The position numbers and the translations under genes were made by a program. The notes under the pieces were generated by a model. It was not told where the DNA came from. It ran no database searches and saw only the letters and a list, made by a program, of their open reading frames with translations. A stretch of DNA of 64,000 nt from Trissonchulus latispiculum (Eukaryota > Nematoda > Enoplea > Enoplida > Ironidae): positions 1 through 64,000 of the forward strand of contig JASAND010013021.1 of assembly GCA_030248195.1 (NCBI GenBank), read 5' to 3'. Below are positions 22,375 through 34,400 of this stretch, piece by piece (the first letter of the stretch is position 1; every line of letters starts with the position of its first letter).

Positions 22375-23111
22375 TGTCATAACTGAATGTACATAGTTTA
22401 TTTTATTTATATATGTATGTATTAGCTAACGTGCAAGTAGTTGTTTATGTTAAATATGTTAAATTATGTTACCATGAATACATACGTAATTATATACCCT
22501 CGTGCTATGATTAATCGTCTTGTTTACAATATAAGCCTCAATAATGTCCCTCCGTCTATTTCTGTTATCAGTACGTATATAATCTATATTTTGTATCAGT
22601 ATTTAATCTGTTTTCTTATCTATTGTCCACAATATCATGTCCATTAATATAATGTAATGAGTCGTAACTAACTTGTTTATATATATATGTGTGTTATGCC
22701 TACTGCTTTAACTTATCTTCAGTTACTTATCTGCGCCCATAATTTACCGTTATCATTGTCATTAATCGCTAGCAATTGTGTATAAATACTGCTGTTATTC
22801 CTATCTTAGGCAGTCTGTGTTGTCCGTCGTTGAATAAAGTTGTGTTGTTAAGTCCAGTCTTATTAGGCTCTCTACCGTCTATACTAGACGAGGATTCCCA
22901 CTTTTATACAGTGGACGTAAGGACTTACAGTCCAACAGCAAACTCACATACTGTGAAGACAGGCTCGAATTTACAGATTCGAAGCAGACATATATATCTA
23001 CTACAGTACGTACGTACGTATAAAGCTGTCAATACCCTAGTGGCACTGACCACCTACGTAACAAAGGGTACACAACAGGAAAAGTATACATTATAGCAGT
23101 CGTCCGGTGAC
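22375..23111 (+). repeat. LTR2 (internal LTR)
   Basis: It is a full-length LTR starting TGTCATAACTG and ending CCGGTGAC, then T instead of A. It has no gaps against LTR1 and two substitutions that I can see; at those two sites it agrees with LTR3. It has a polypurine-type site on its left but no primer binding site on its right, so it is a 3' LTR for the gag-env-pol unit. Confidence 0.93.
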
Positions 23112-23248
23112 TATCCGTAGCTTGTCGTCAAAATACATCACTGAACTAGCTTTCACTCCATTAACCAGTAGACCCATTAACTAAGCCTCCCCCTACTCCC
23201 ACCTCCTAATCACCTCCGTCTGGTCACTGAAATCAGGACCCTGAATTT
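23112..23248 (+). repeat. 137-bp segment X, right copy
   Basis: It starts immediately after LTR2. The junction reads GAC/TATC where the left copy reads AAC/TATC, a two-base microhomology (AC). This copy continues into the internal promoter and accessory ORFs, so it is probably the original context and the left copy the derived one. Confidence 0.9.
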
Positions 23249-23251
23249 GCC

Positions 23252-23284
23252 TATAAATATCCACTCTCCCCCAGTTCGTCAGTT
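23252..23284 (+). promoter_or_regulatory. Internal promoter of the accessory region (TATA and initiator)
   Basis: TATAAATAT at 23252-23260 is followed 29 bases later by TCAGTTT (A at 23281), a textbook TATA-Inr spacing. The first downstream ATG, 23357, lies in the strong context CCCACCATG. The left copy of segment X lacks this promoter, because divergence begins four bases before it. Confidence 0.65.
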
Positions 23285-23356
23285 TGCTGTTCTACTATCA
23301 TCCGTGTTGTGGTCTCCCTACGTTTATCTAATACGTTAACTGCTCCCTAGCCCACC

Positions 23357-24118
23357 ATGTCTGATAGTGAAAGCACAAGCGATGTAAGTTACAAGTTACT
23401 TGATTCTAACTATCTGCAGACGTTATCGTCATCTGATGCACTAGAATTCCGAACCGCCCACAACCAAACACTTAAGACACAGTGGAGCGTCGACTACTCG
23501 CATCCCCCAGACATGTGGCTTAAAGCGTTCTGCAACTCTCGAAATGTGACGCCCGTCCTCCCTCTTTCTTGTTTTGGGCTTGCTCGCGACCACACCGTCT
23601 CTATGTTTTACGACTTCCTTTTCTTTCAAAGTCTAACAGAAACCTTTGCTGCCTATTTTTCCCCGTCTCAATTAATCTACGCTAGCCCTGGACTTCCTAT
23701 TGACATGCGTCTGGTGACCCCAGCGCCTGATCTACATCTTAGTGCACCGCCACTTTTAACACTGCAGGACCAGGCCGAATTTATTAAACAGTTTACTACT
23801 TTAAGTAATTGGTCCTTCACCTATCACCCCAAACCCGAACTGTGGGAAGCTGAAGCTGTGGTTGGATTGAAACGTCTGCGCGTTGCCGCCCGCAACCCTA
23901 AACTCGCGGCTCTTACAGTTCTGAGCTCCACAACGTCGGAGACTCCACTTTCCCTACAGTTAATTTCTGTACTCAAAGCCATGAAAAATGGCAATATTCC
24001 CCATTTTACGAACAAAACATCCCAAAACTTGGAGTCCCTTTTTAACGAATCTATCTCCGACCACAGCTTCATCCGACTTACGCCCTGCTACGTTGATGAG
24101 CAACGTTCCTCAGTGTAG
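23357..24118 (+). CDS. Accessory ORF2 of the retroelement, 253 aa, unknown function
   Basis: The frame runs from ATG 23357 to TAG 24116-24118. I recognise no domain. The product is mixed in composition, with a Ser/Asp-rich start, several Trp and aromatic residues (MWLKAFCNSRN, WSFTYHPKPELWEAEA), and a short basic patch near LKRLRVAARN. There is no signal peptide or membrane segment, so it is not an envelope. It follows its own TATA/Inr promoter and overlaps the first exon of ORF3. The ninth codon is followed at once by a consensus splice donor (GAT/GTAAGT), so unspliced RNA gives this protein and spliced RNA gives ORF3. By analogy with complex retroviruses it could be a regulator; that is inference only. 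Confidence 0.7.
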   Translation: MSDSESTSDVSYKLLDSNYLQTLSSSDALEFRTAHNQTLKTQWSVDYSHPPDMWLKAFCNSRNVTPVLPLSCFGLARDHTVSMFYDFLFFQSLTETFAAYFSPSQLIYASPGLPIDMRLVTPAPDLHLSAPPLLTLQDQAEFIKQFTTLSNWSFTYHPKPELWEAEAVVGLKRLRVAARNPKLAALTVLSSTTSETPLSLQLISVLKAMKNGNIPHFTNKTSQNLESLFNESISDHSFIRLTPCYVDEQRSSV

Positions 24119-25834
24119 TGCGAAACAGCACCCAGTATTTTATGTTTACACTACGTAACTCATTCCACTATTTATTAACATACCTTTTTACTTCCGTAGT
24201 AGAATAGCAGGCGCAGACAATAAAGCCATAAATAAATTCATAACGGCATTCCTGGATGCAATCACAACAACTAACCAATTCCACATTACTTTTATCTGAA
24301 CTGTCCACCAACACATCGTAGCGCCCCTTTCCCTTGTACGCACAAATCTCAACCGCGTTAATATCGCTACAATATATGTAAAACTCGTCCGACACAAATT
24401 GAACAAGACTAACCTCACGCTATATATATATGTAACTCCCAGTCTATTTCTGCCGTCCGGCACACTTCTAACACGTCCTGGGTCGTATCTCACACAGTCA
24501 TTTCGTATATACGCCTACAGCAAACTGCGTAATATCAGTGACATATTCTATTCTACCAGTACTATGTATTCTGCATATATCCTTCTTACATATATATATA
24601 TATACCTGTACAGACTGTTGCATGCACTTCTGCGTTATGCATCCTCTACGTATATGCACTGTACATAATATAACTTGGGCGCATCTCCGAAACAAACCCT
24701 GCGTATATATACTATCTTTCACATACGTACATCTATACGTATATATGTCGTATACATTTGTACGCACTGAACTGCTACAAAAACAAAACTCCATCATATA
24801 ATCTATGTTCCACTGTAAATGAATGCATATAGCTATTAACTGTCCCGTTTTTATTCCAGGGTTCATCCAGTGCCAGTTCCTCAGACAGTGAGGTCATAAA
24901 CATGGACAACCAGCTAATGGAACAGCTTTTCGGCAGCGACCACGAATCGAACGCGCCAATCTCGCCCGATCCGGCTAATGAACCCGTCGACCCGGACACT
25001 GCGCCACCGCCGCCATTAATTGCCCCGTCCAACTTCCCTAACCTCGTCACTAGTCCCGAGCCTTCCTCCTCAACTGGCCATCGCACTAAACAGCCATCCA
25101 TCGCAGAAGGCTACCATGCCTCATGGGCTTCGGGCCCTCCTGGTCCGTCCAAAGCGGCCAAACCGGCCAAACGTCGTCACAAACATCGGCAGGAACCCGC
25201 AGCACCTGCCCCACCCGTGGGCCTCGCTGTCCTCTCTCCGGACGTACCCCGTCGTCCACCTCAACAGCAGCACTCAGCACAGCTGACGTCTGCCTCGCCA
25301 AGCAATCCGCCGCCTCTAATCCCACCTCACCCAGGCAACCAACAGCCACCCGTTCAACCTAATCAAGGCCAACCACCGGCCCCGGTTCCAGCACATCCTG
25401 GCCAACCAATTCATGGTCAACTCGGGGCCACTACAGTCATGTTTTGGCAAGCAGCTTGCCACGGTTACACTGAACTCTCCGATGTCCCACACCAAATTGC
25501 CCTTCCTCCTGAACAGGACGTCTTTTTCCAGCCTGCTCCTATCCCGACCACTTCCGCGGCGGAAGTCCCGAATCCACACCGCCGAAAGGCCCGCCGCTAC
25601 GAACACATGATCCACCAAGCGGCAAAATTAATCTTGTTTGGATTAGACCATCCTAGCGGCGGCAAACCAAAAATTCTTTCAGGAGTGAAACTCTTGGGAT
25701 CTCTTGTTCATGATACTCGCCGCGATCAGACCTCGCGCCGTCCGTCTGATCCCCCTCCACCACCTTTCCCTCGTCATGGGCCTCGTCCGCTGTTCCGTCG
25801 CCGTCCGCGACAGTCGTGCCCCTACCGCCGCTAA
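23357..25834 (+). CDS. Accessory ORF3 of the retroelement, spliced, about 333 aa, Pro-rich
   Basis: The main exon is open from 24860 to the TAA at 25832-25834; ATG 24902 alone would give 310 aa. A strong acceptor (TTTTTATTCCAG, AG at 24858-24859) precedes it, and the frame is open from 24860. A donor at 23383/23384 after nine codons of ORF2 joins it without changing phase, giving a 1476-base intron 23384-24859. The product has a short acidic/Ser-rich start, a long Pro/Ala/Gln-rich middle, and a basic C-terminal part with an RRKARRYEH block and a final Arg/Pro-rich stretch. I recognise no family. The basic tail could bind nucleic acid (inference). The intron outside ORF2 (24119-24859) is AT-rich and has no other feature. 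Confidence 0.65.
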
Positions 25835-25887
25835 CTGCCTCACCAGCGTTCACGGAACCGCTGCAGCTGAAAAAGAGGACTTTTTCT

Positions 25888-25905
25888 AGCCCTACGGGAA
25901 AGCAA
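25888..25905 (+). other. Polypurine-tract-like site before LTR3
   Basis: The same 18 bases as at 22357-22374 abut LTR3. A second purine-rich run, GAAAAAGAGGA, lies just upstream at about 25869. Confidence 0.7.
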
Positions 25906-26641
25906 TGTCATAACTGAATGTACATAGTTTATTTTATTTATATATGTATGTATTAGCTAACGTGCAAGTAGTTGTTTATGTTAAATATGTTAAATTATGT
26001 TACCATGAATACATACGTAATTATATACCCTCGTGCTATGATTAATCGTCTTGTTTACAATATAAGCCTCAATAATGTCCCTCCGTCTATTTCTGTTATC
26101 AGTACGTATATAATCTATATTTTGTATCAGTATTTAATCTGTTTTCTTATCTATTGTCCACAATATCATGTCCATTAATATAATGTAATGAGTCGTAACT
26201 AACTTGTTTATATATATGTGTGTTATGCCTACTGCTTTAACTTATCTTCAGTTACTTATCTGCGCCCATAATTTACCGTTATCATTGTCATTAATCGCTA
26301 GCAATTGTGTATAAATACTGCTGTTATTCCTATCTTAGGCAGTCTGTGTTGTCCGTCGTTGAATAAAGTTGTGTTGTTAAGTCCAGTCTTATTAGGCTCT
26401 CTACCGTCTATACTAGACGAGGATTCCCACTTTTATACAGTGGACGTAAGGACTTACAGTCCAACAGCAAACTCACATACTGTGAAGACAGGCTCGAATT
26501 TACAGATTCGAAGCAGACATATATATCTACTACAGTACGTACGTACGTATAAAGCTGTCAATACCCTAGTGGCACTGACCACCTACGTAACAAAGGGTAC
26601 ACAACAGGAAAAGTATACATTATAGCAGTCGTCCGGTGACA
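25906..26641 (+). repeat. LTR3 (3' LTR)
   Basis: It matches LTR2 except for a two-base shortening of the TA repeat (about 26212). It ends TGACA and is followed by CAAC, which matches the four bases before LTR1. Confidence 0.93.
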
Positions 26642-27860
26642 CAACAACAACCGGAATAGCTATCACAATTCACAGGTTTCGCAATAAATAAAATTAATTG
26701 ATTAAAATTGACCAGTGCTTTGTAGTTTGTTATACCTCCATGAATGAAAGCTTCTTTTTTAGAGTTATTTGTGAATTTACTTTCATTTATCTGTATGAAC
26801 TATGAATTTATCAATGTCAATCAAACAATGTTCGTGCTAAAATTAACATTGAAGTTTTAACTATTTTAGCTTGAGTAACTCGTGGAGCTCAGAACTTTAC
26901 TTCAAAATCTCTTTTGAGAAGGCCTTCAGAATTTAAATATCCATACTTTTTAGATATCCATCGCCCTCACAAGGAAATACACCAAAAACGAAACCAAGCA
27001 AAGTTTAGATTCTTACATAATAAAAAAATAGCAATAATAATTGGTTAAGAAAGCAAGAAAAATGCTTGGAAGAACCCCCTCTCCTTCCCAACTGAAAGAC
27101 GTGTCGAAATAAAGGCAAATTCAAGGTAAATTCTAAACTTTTTAAATATTTTAATCAATTTTAAGTTTTAATCTGTCTATTATTGATTTCTTATCTTAAA
27201 CTTTGGTGAGATTGCGATTGTGCGCACTTTCAATCAAATTCTTTAATTTAATTTAATTTAATTAATTTCTTGATTTTCAGGGGCAGACAAACGAGATCCA
27301 AAAAGTTTGTCACCATTTTTGCTCAAATGTTGGTTCCAGGGGATTTCAGTTTCAGAGGTGTTGAACACGTGTTGTATAAAAGCTAACGAAAAGCTGAATT
27401 GAAAAATGAATTTCGATGCATGATAAACCAAACACGGCTAGGAGTCTTGGACCGTTATGAATACAAGTGTTCCCAAATGATCTTTATCCTTCCCAAAGGG
27501 GTAGACGAGGATAATGTTCATCCCCCCAAAGGGGTAGACGAGGATAATGTTCAATTGATCCTAGCCAGGTTTCAGTTATTGAACGTTATAAAATTCAAAT
27601 GCAAGATAAGGTAATTTCGGTTTATTCTATTCGTTGAATTTAATTCATAATTCGACACAATTGTGCCTAAGTGTTATAATTCAACTTAATTAATTAAGAC
27701 TGCCAAAACGACCGGTTTGACGACGAATTGAACTATTACTTCATCTATTAAAAACAAGTGACTGACGCAAAATAAAACGTAGAATTGTTAGAATTAAACT
27801 TAAATAGTTCCCAAAACTTTTGAATCATGTGTTGCTAACTTCACGTTCGCTTTGGCAGCT
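26642..27860. other. Right flank of the retroelement, no gene recognised
   Basis: AT-rich, non-coding. A block of about 30 bp, containing CCAAAGGGGTAGACGAGG, is present twice in tandem at about 27493-27552. It is bounded on the right by the inverted palindromic array. Confidence 0.45.
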
Positions 27861-28048
27861 GGTGCAAATCTTCCCCCGGGGGAAGTTTTGCACCGGTGCA
27901 AAATTTCCGGGGGAAGATTTGCACCGGTGCAAAACTTCCGGGGGGAAGATTTGCACCGGTGCAAAACTTCCGGGGGGGAAGATTTGCACGGGGAAAGATT
28001 TGCACCGTGACACCGGATTATAACAGATATGTCGATAACCAGAGTTAA
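27861..28048. repeat. Palindromic TGCAAATCTTCC array, right arm of the inverted pair
   Basis: It is the inverted counterpart of 12625-12780. It holds at least four GGTGCAAATCTTCC / GGAAGATTTGCACC hairpin units, then CCGTGACACCGG, TATGTCGATA and CCAGAGTTAA, which mirror the left arm. Confidence 0.75.
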
Positions 28049-28254
28049 AATGGGTTGAGCACCTAGTAACTCCGGAAGGATCGGTGAGTACTCTGCGCAT
28101 CATGGCTTGCGAACTGATAACAGGGAGACTGCCTGCTGTCACACTCCTACCATTATGTACTCTTGCCATTTGGAGCGGATCTGATCAGAGCAAATCTGTC
28201 GAATTAATCCCATAATTATGAAAATTAGGTACCTAGCCTAATTCCACCAACTAC

Positions 28255-28260
28255 TTTATT
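28255..28260 (-). terminator. Candidate poly(A) signal of the SAC3/GANP gene
   Basis: AATAAA on the minus strand, about 220 bases after the predicted stop at 28482. Confidence 0.4.
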
Positions 28261-28481
28261 TACTACATTCACAATTTTTCGTGCACAGACAGGTACAAGC
28301 GCCAAATAGCTGTTCATTGCATTTCACTTACGATACAAAGTATAACGAGGGATCAGTGTCATAAAAGTGAATGTATTCAAAAGTTAACATCTTCGGAATA
28401 GTGACTGTAAAAATTATACAAAGTTCCGAGATCTGACTCCGAGTAACTACCAGTTGAAAATTGCAGCTATTACGATTAAGA

Positions 28482-31400
28482 TTAAACATCAGAATTCAAT
28501 GCACTATTCCAGGATTCTTCGTCCAATACAGCATTTTCTTTCTCTTTTCTAATCAGTCTTTGAAGATCATTCCACAAGGACTGGTAATCAGAATCAGTTA
28601 CGACCAGATCCGACAGAGGACATCCCTCCAGGTCACGGGATGTCGTAGATGACAGTGGATTTTTGTGCAACGTTTCTAAAATATAACACCAAGAGTACAT
28701 AATGATAAGAGTATGACAAGCGTCACACTCTTTGCAGTAAAGACCAAACTATGCTATGCGCGCTAACGGCTCACCCCCACAAACTGACCCCCTCTCACAC
28801 CGTCCCTATATGGGAACGGGGTCCAAGCGGGGATGGCTCACTGCTTTCTATAATTACACGTTGAAAATAAGAGGGGCCCAGTTTTGGGAAAGGCTCAAAG
28901 CGTTATGTTTAACACTTACATAAATACTAAGCAAGTGAGTGGCCCCCGTTTAGAACTATATATGTACCCATATAGGGGCGTGAGAGGGGGTTCATTTGCG
29001 GGGGGTCAGCCGTTAGCACGCATGGTGTTTCAGCAATTTTCCTGTTCACGAGGTACTCATCAGCTTTGCCATGCTGCGACTGCCGAGGAATCTCCAAGAA
29101 CGATTACAGATAGTGATGTGGATCGGATCGTATCAGCAACCAAAATTGACTGCCGATCCGATCCGGAAAATGGTCGTCAATCCGATCCGATCCAGTCCCG
29201 GCTGTAACTTTAGCTTTCAGTGATAAACTATTAATTGTACCCAGTTTCCTCTTCTCAGACTTGCTATGACTTATCTATCAGTCTGATCATTACCAACTTC
29301 AAGCAAAGCCGTGCATCCGCTGATAATTAATGAACTCCTAATTAGTATTTTTTGTTTTATATTGCTAAAATACTTTTTGATAATGTTAAACAATCTCAAA
29401 ATCATTGTTCAACTTTCGCAAAAAGTTTGATTTCAAACTTTGCATGCCATGGAGCTGAATCTAATTCAGAAAAGTGGGTAAACAATATTGTGTAAATCTA
29501 AAATATCCTTGCAAATATCTGAGCATAAATATATTGAACTGAGAAAACTGTCTGAAAAATTTTTGTATTCAAATATTGAGAAAGCTGAACATAATTTTGA
29601 GGCCAGTTCCTCATTGTGAATGAAAGTTCATCCAAAATAATCCGAATTCCAATCACTGATTCAAATTCAGTGTCCGCGAAAACGTTAATACAAACCTCGA
29701 CAATATCGGAAACAAAACATTTTCCCCGTGGCTTTCTTTAATTCCATAATCTTTACTGCAAATCGTTCAGACATACTGTGGAATAACATCGGTTCCAAAT
29801 TTTAACTAAATCGGTGAATGTATGCATAAGCTAAACGCAGGCTGCGTTTGACGTTCGTAACTTAAGTCTTAGTCTCGAGTTTCGTTTTGCGTCATAAAGC
29901 TTTAGTTGATTTCCCAACTACTAAATTTGGCTGCTTTAGAAACGACACAAAAGAGAACTGTTTTTAATTATTGCAAAACCTTTAGTACTTTCTGCAATAC
30001 ATCTTAACCAGCATATGAATAAGTAATTTATTATTATAAATTCGAATTAAGAGATAAAGCAAATTTATCCGTGAGGAACAAAACATTTTCAGCAAAAACA
30101 ATTCCTCATTCAAATAAAATTCAAATGAAATTTTTAGAATTTATCTCAAACCCTGGATGATTTTCTGAAAATAAACAACATTTTTGTGAAATTCCGAAAT
30201 TTATTTCTCATTTGCCGGAACGGCGATCCTGGAAAATCAAGCCGATCTGATCCGGCCGATCCGATCCGATCCGATTCCGGTTCGGTCGAGCCGATCCAAT
30301 CCGCCAATACGATCCACATCATTAATTACCGAAGCACTTGGGAGGCCTGACGGAAAATCTTGGAAAGAAGCAGCCGACAAAGAATTCAACTCTCTCACAG
30401 AAATGGGTATATAGGAGTTCACACACACAAATAAGAAAAGAAGGAACAGTCAGTACCGCTGAATAATAAGATTTGACGGCCGGATACCTCATGTTTAGGC
30501 ATCGTTTCACCCACTTAATGCTGTGTGCCAAGAAAGGTGTCAGAGAGAACCTCATGGAAAGCGGATACAAAAATTCAGATAAACTCATTTCAATAATTCT
30601 ATGAAATTTTAGCTCATTTTCTCAGCTTTTGCTTTCAGGACAAACAAGCTCTACAGCGTGCTGATGGGCTGGCTATTAAATAGTTACAAACAAGTAAATA
30701 ACCAAAAATAGATACCGTTATTAGGCACACTTTGAGCAGTTTGCATAAAGCTAGAAAAATCAATAGGCTTCAATAGCCGTAGGCTTCCCAGGTCGACAAG
30801 GACATATTGATTCTGAAATTACCAAGAACAAATTATCTGTGAAACCGACAAAACATGGTGACTGAACATAATAAATAGCTTTCAGTCTAATAAAATTTAA
30901 CCTCAAAAGTTGAAACCTCTTTTGTTTTCAGTCCTGCAAGTACTTGACCGAAATGTTCCCGTTATATAACTCAGGTGCCAAGAGTAAAGTGCAATTTTAA
31001 GGAAGGCCACAGTTCATTTTCAATATTAACTACTTTGGACTTGTAAACTTACTAATTGTAAACTAGTAAAATAGCAGCGAACATGGTCTAACAGTGCTTT
31101 GTGAGATGTAACGGAGGCTTTGACAACGCACAGTAAATCGTCCAAACATTGAAGGATATAGGAACAATTACGGAATGCAGACACACAGAGACCTGCAAAA
31201 ATGCAAACACGAGAACAGCAGTGCTGACCCTGGACTTACATTTTAGGCAGCTGGGCACATCTGCTCGCTAAATGCTTAAATTCTACGAAAAAGAGCCATT
31301 GAACTGTTGTCCAAACTAGAACAATGCTTTCAAGGTTTCTAAATTGACTTGTTTCCTGAGTGCGAGTTAAGACTGTGTTAACTGAGCAGAGCAGTCTGTC

Positions 31401-34400
31401 ATATTTTACTGGCTAACATCCACATGCGACATGTTAATTTCAAAATGTATACCACATTTTGAATCTACCGTTCACGAAAAAATTAAATAGGATAACACAC
31501 TTTTGTTATAGCTCACCACTGTACATACTGACGCTACCCGCACACTGTCTGTAGCACAAAGGGGAAGGAAAGGAAAATGTTAAGCAAAAAAGGAAAGAGC
31601 CTCTCTTATTGAACCAAAGTACTTTGATCACGTTAAATTGGAGCAGTATACTGTAAAGAAAATACGGTTATAAGAACCATGGTACGTGGCATCCACTTTA
31701 CCTACTTACCTAAACTGCTAAAGATTCGTTCACTAAACACATCCAAAGGCTGTTTTAAGGCAGACTTCACAAATAACTGGATTTGAGCAACTGCGCTAAC
31801 CAACGCCTCTTTCCACTGAAGCTGGTCCTGAAACAATAACCAATGAAATTAACGAAATGTTGACTAGCCAAACAAACTGAGTTAAATTTAGTGTAATTCT
31901 AAAATGTTCACTATATTTCTTGGGCTTTCAGCATACAGTTCAGATAGAAATATACAGTCTAGTCGTTATACTATCAGTTCGAGTTACGTACTGTCACTGC
32001 GCTCGCTAACGGCTGAACCTCCAAATGTGCACCAAGTACAAGTGGCAAACTCCAGAAATTAGCGCCCAATGTAAAATGGTAAAATGTATATTGCGTGATG
32101 TCAATTTGCTTTGCTTGGGTGTTGATAACAAAAAATATGATGACTGCGTTTGTCCATTTATGTGTCGATTATCCGCTTCAGTTGCTAAGTTAGTGACCAA
32201 GTGACATAAGTATGACTACTAGGCAAGGCACACAAGAGAGCCGCATGTTAACAAACCATGCACCAGACAGTCTTATTTATTACCACAATTATGTACTCTT
32301 GTCTCCAAAGCTGCTTGTTCATTTGAAATAATTAACCATGCACGTACCGACGACTCAACAAGACTAGCTACTGGAATCCAGTAAAGCTGCAGAAAGAGTT
32401 CACTCAGAAAGTTGGGAACGGAGGCAACGCACAGTTCTGAGCAGTTCAAGAATCCAATGAGATCATTACATAAGCAGGAAAGCTATAACAGTAAAAGCAT
32501 TATTAAGAGTGTTTAAAATTTATTAAACAACAGCTCAAAGCTATATTTCCAATGAAATGTGATGCAGACCAGTTTATAATAGGCTGCATCATGACACTAG
32601 GCACGTTACTTTCGTTTCGGCTAAAGGCGCTAATACAACGCGACTACAGAATACCTCATCATCGCAGCAGACATCCGGTTTCAAGACAAAACTTTCCAGG
32701 GTTGAAGCACAGCCTGTGGAATCAAGAAACTCTGCAAAATCGACGTAAGATTGCTCCCTGTTGCTAATCAGACCAATGGGAATGCAGCAGTTGCTGGCCA
32801 AAAATAACTGACACATTTCATCAGTTTCCTGCAAACAGACATCTGCATTGAACTAATTAAATAATTAACTAATACTACCTAGTCTTCGTCAACTTCAATT
32901 ATAATGTACAATTCCACTGCGCATAATCCAATGATAATCTAGCTTCTAACAGCAAATTTGGCAACAGACTGTCTGGCTAGTACTGCCATGTATATTACAT
33001 ACTGTAGACAGAAAAATTGGCAAAGCCTGTAAAGAAGGGAAACTGATAACTGAAATCAGACAGTAACGATATATACCTTTTCAGAGAGATTATCCATAAC
33101 AACGAGAGCGACATCGGCTTTCCTTAAAGCTGCCAGATTGGTCACTCTATGCCGCTGAGCCAGTGGAAGAAGCTCACAATGGAGTATAGCACGAGTACGA
33201 TAATCCAGTTTAAACTCAGACGTCATATAACCATCATTCTAAAGCAGCAAACAATGTCTTGGGAAAATACGTACGTATATAAACATAGCATAGGTTCAAG
33301 CTTTCCTCAAGTGCAAGACTATTTTTACGGGAAATATTATTTAAATATTATTTTTGTCAATTATTTCTTTCGATTCTATCATGTCAGACGTTTTTATGAC
33401 AAATATTCGAAGTATTACAATAATTAAGTCACAGCGTACACTTCCGCTTAAGGGGGGGGGGCGACTAAACTTTTGCCCCGACTTTGTCCGATTGGCCTAC
33501 TTTTTGGCGAAGTTATAGAGCATGGGTGTGGTCAAAAAAATACTTGGTCGTTGGTTCTTAGTTGCCTTCCAGCCATGTGCAGCTGTCGCGTTTATGTGCC
33601 CGACCCCCCCTTTTTCACAACCACCAACATAATTAATTAAAAATCTCTGCTGGCTGCAAGACCCTAGCTTCAAGGTTGTCATTGACCAATATGATTTGGC
33701 ATATGTGCCCCTATCTGCGGAAAAATACTAGACGACGGTATCTTATCTGCATCTCAGGGAATTACTGTTCAAAGTTGAAGTTTCGGCAAAATTTTGAAAA
33801 TTTTTGGCTAACGAAAGGAATATTTCACAACTGGTGCGAGGTATAAGGCTGTAATTTGGCACATACAGAGGCCCTATAGGAGTACTCATTTGTGCCAAAT
33901 ATCAAGAAATTCTGCCGCGTGAAAAAATTTTTATGTCAACTTTAATCTTCAAAAATTGCCAAAATCGCCTTTTTTGGGCAATAGTACCCCAGAAATTGAA
34001 AAAAATCAAATTTTTTGAAATTAAATTTTTTTGAGATATTTGAACTCAGCGTGGTTGAAAACACACCCACAAACGATTTCAGCTCGATTAGGAAAGGTTT
34101 GCGACTTCTATGGCTGCAGAAAGCCTTTACACAGGATCCGACAGACTGGAAATGGCGATTTTGGCAATTTTTGAAGATTAAAGTTGACATAAAAATTTTT
34201 TCACTCGGCAGAATTTCTTGCCATTTGGCACAAATGACTACTCCTATAGGGCCTCTGTATATGCCAAATTACAGCCTGATAGCTCGAACCAGTAATGAAA
34301 TATTCCTTTCGTTAGCCAAAAATTTTCAAAATTTTGCCGAAACTTCAAATTTGAAGAGTAATTCCCGTAGATGCAGATAAGATACAGACGTCTAGTATTT

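Larger units (their letters stand above)
12975..26641 (+). mobile_element. Three-LTR Ty3/gypsy-type retroelement with env-like and accessory genes
   Basis: Order: LTR1, primer site, gag/env-like/protease/RT/RNase H/integrase frame, 3' non-coding region, LTR2, duplicated segment, internal promoter, two accessory ORFs, LTR3. The four bases CAAC precede LTR1 (12971-12974) and follow LTR3 (26642-26645). With the flexible terminal A the duplication reads as five bases, ACAAC. No matching bases flank LTR2, so the unit appears to have inserted whole. The LTRs are nearly identical and the main frame is uninterrupted, so the insertion is young. It lies between inverted palindromic arrays at 12.6 and 27.9 kb. 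RT, RNase H and integrase motifs place it in Ty3/gypsy (Metaviridae); the envelope position and the accessory genes are unusual for that family. Confidence 0.9.

Noticed and set aside
12975..23111. LTR1-LTR2 as a complete independent insertion with LTR3 added later
   Set aside because: The bases after LTR2 (TATC) do not match those before LTR1 (CAAC), while those after LTR3 do.
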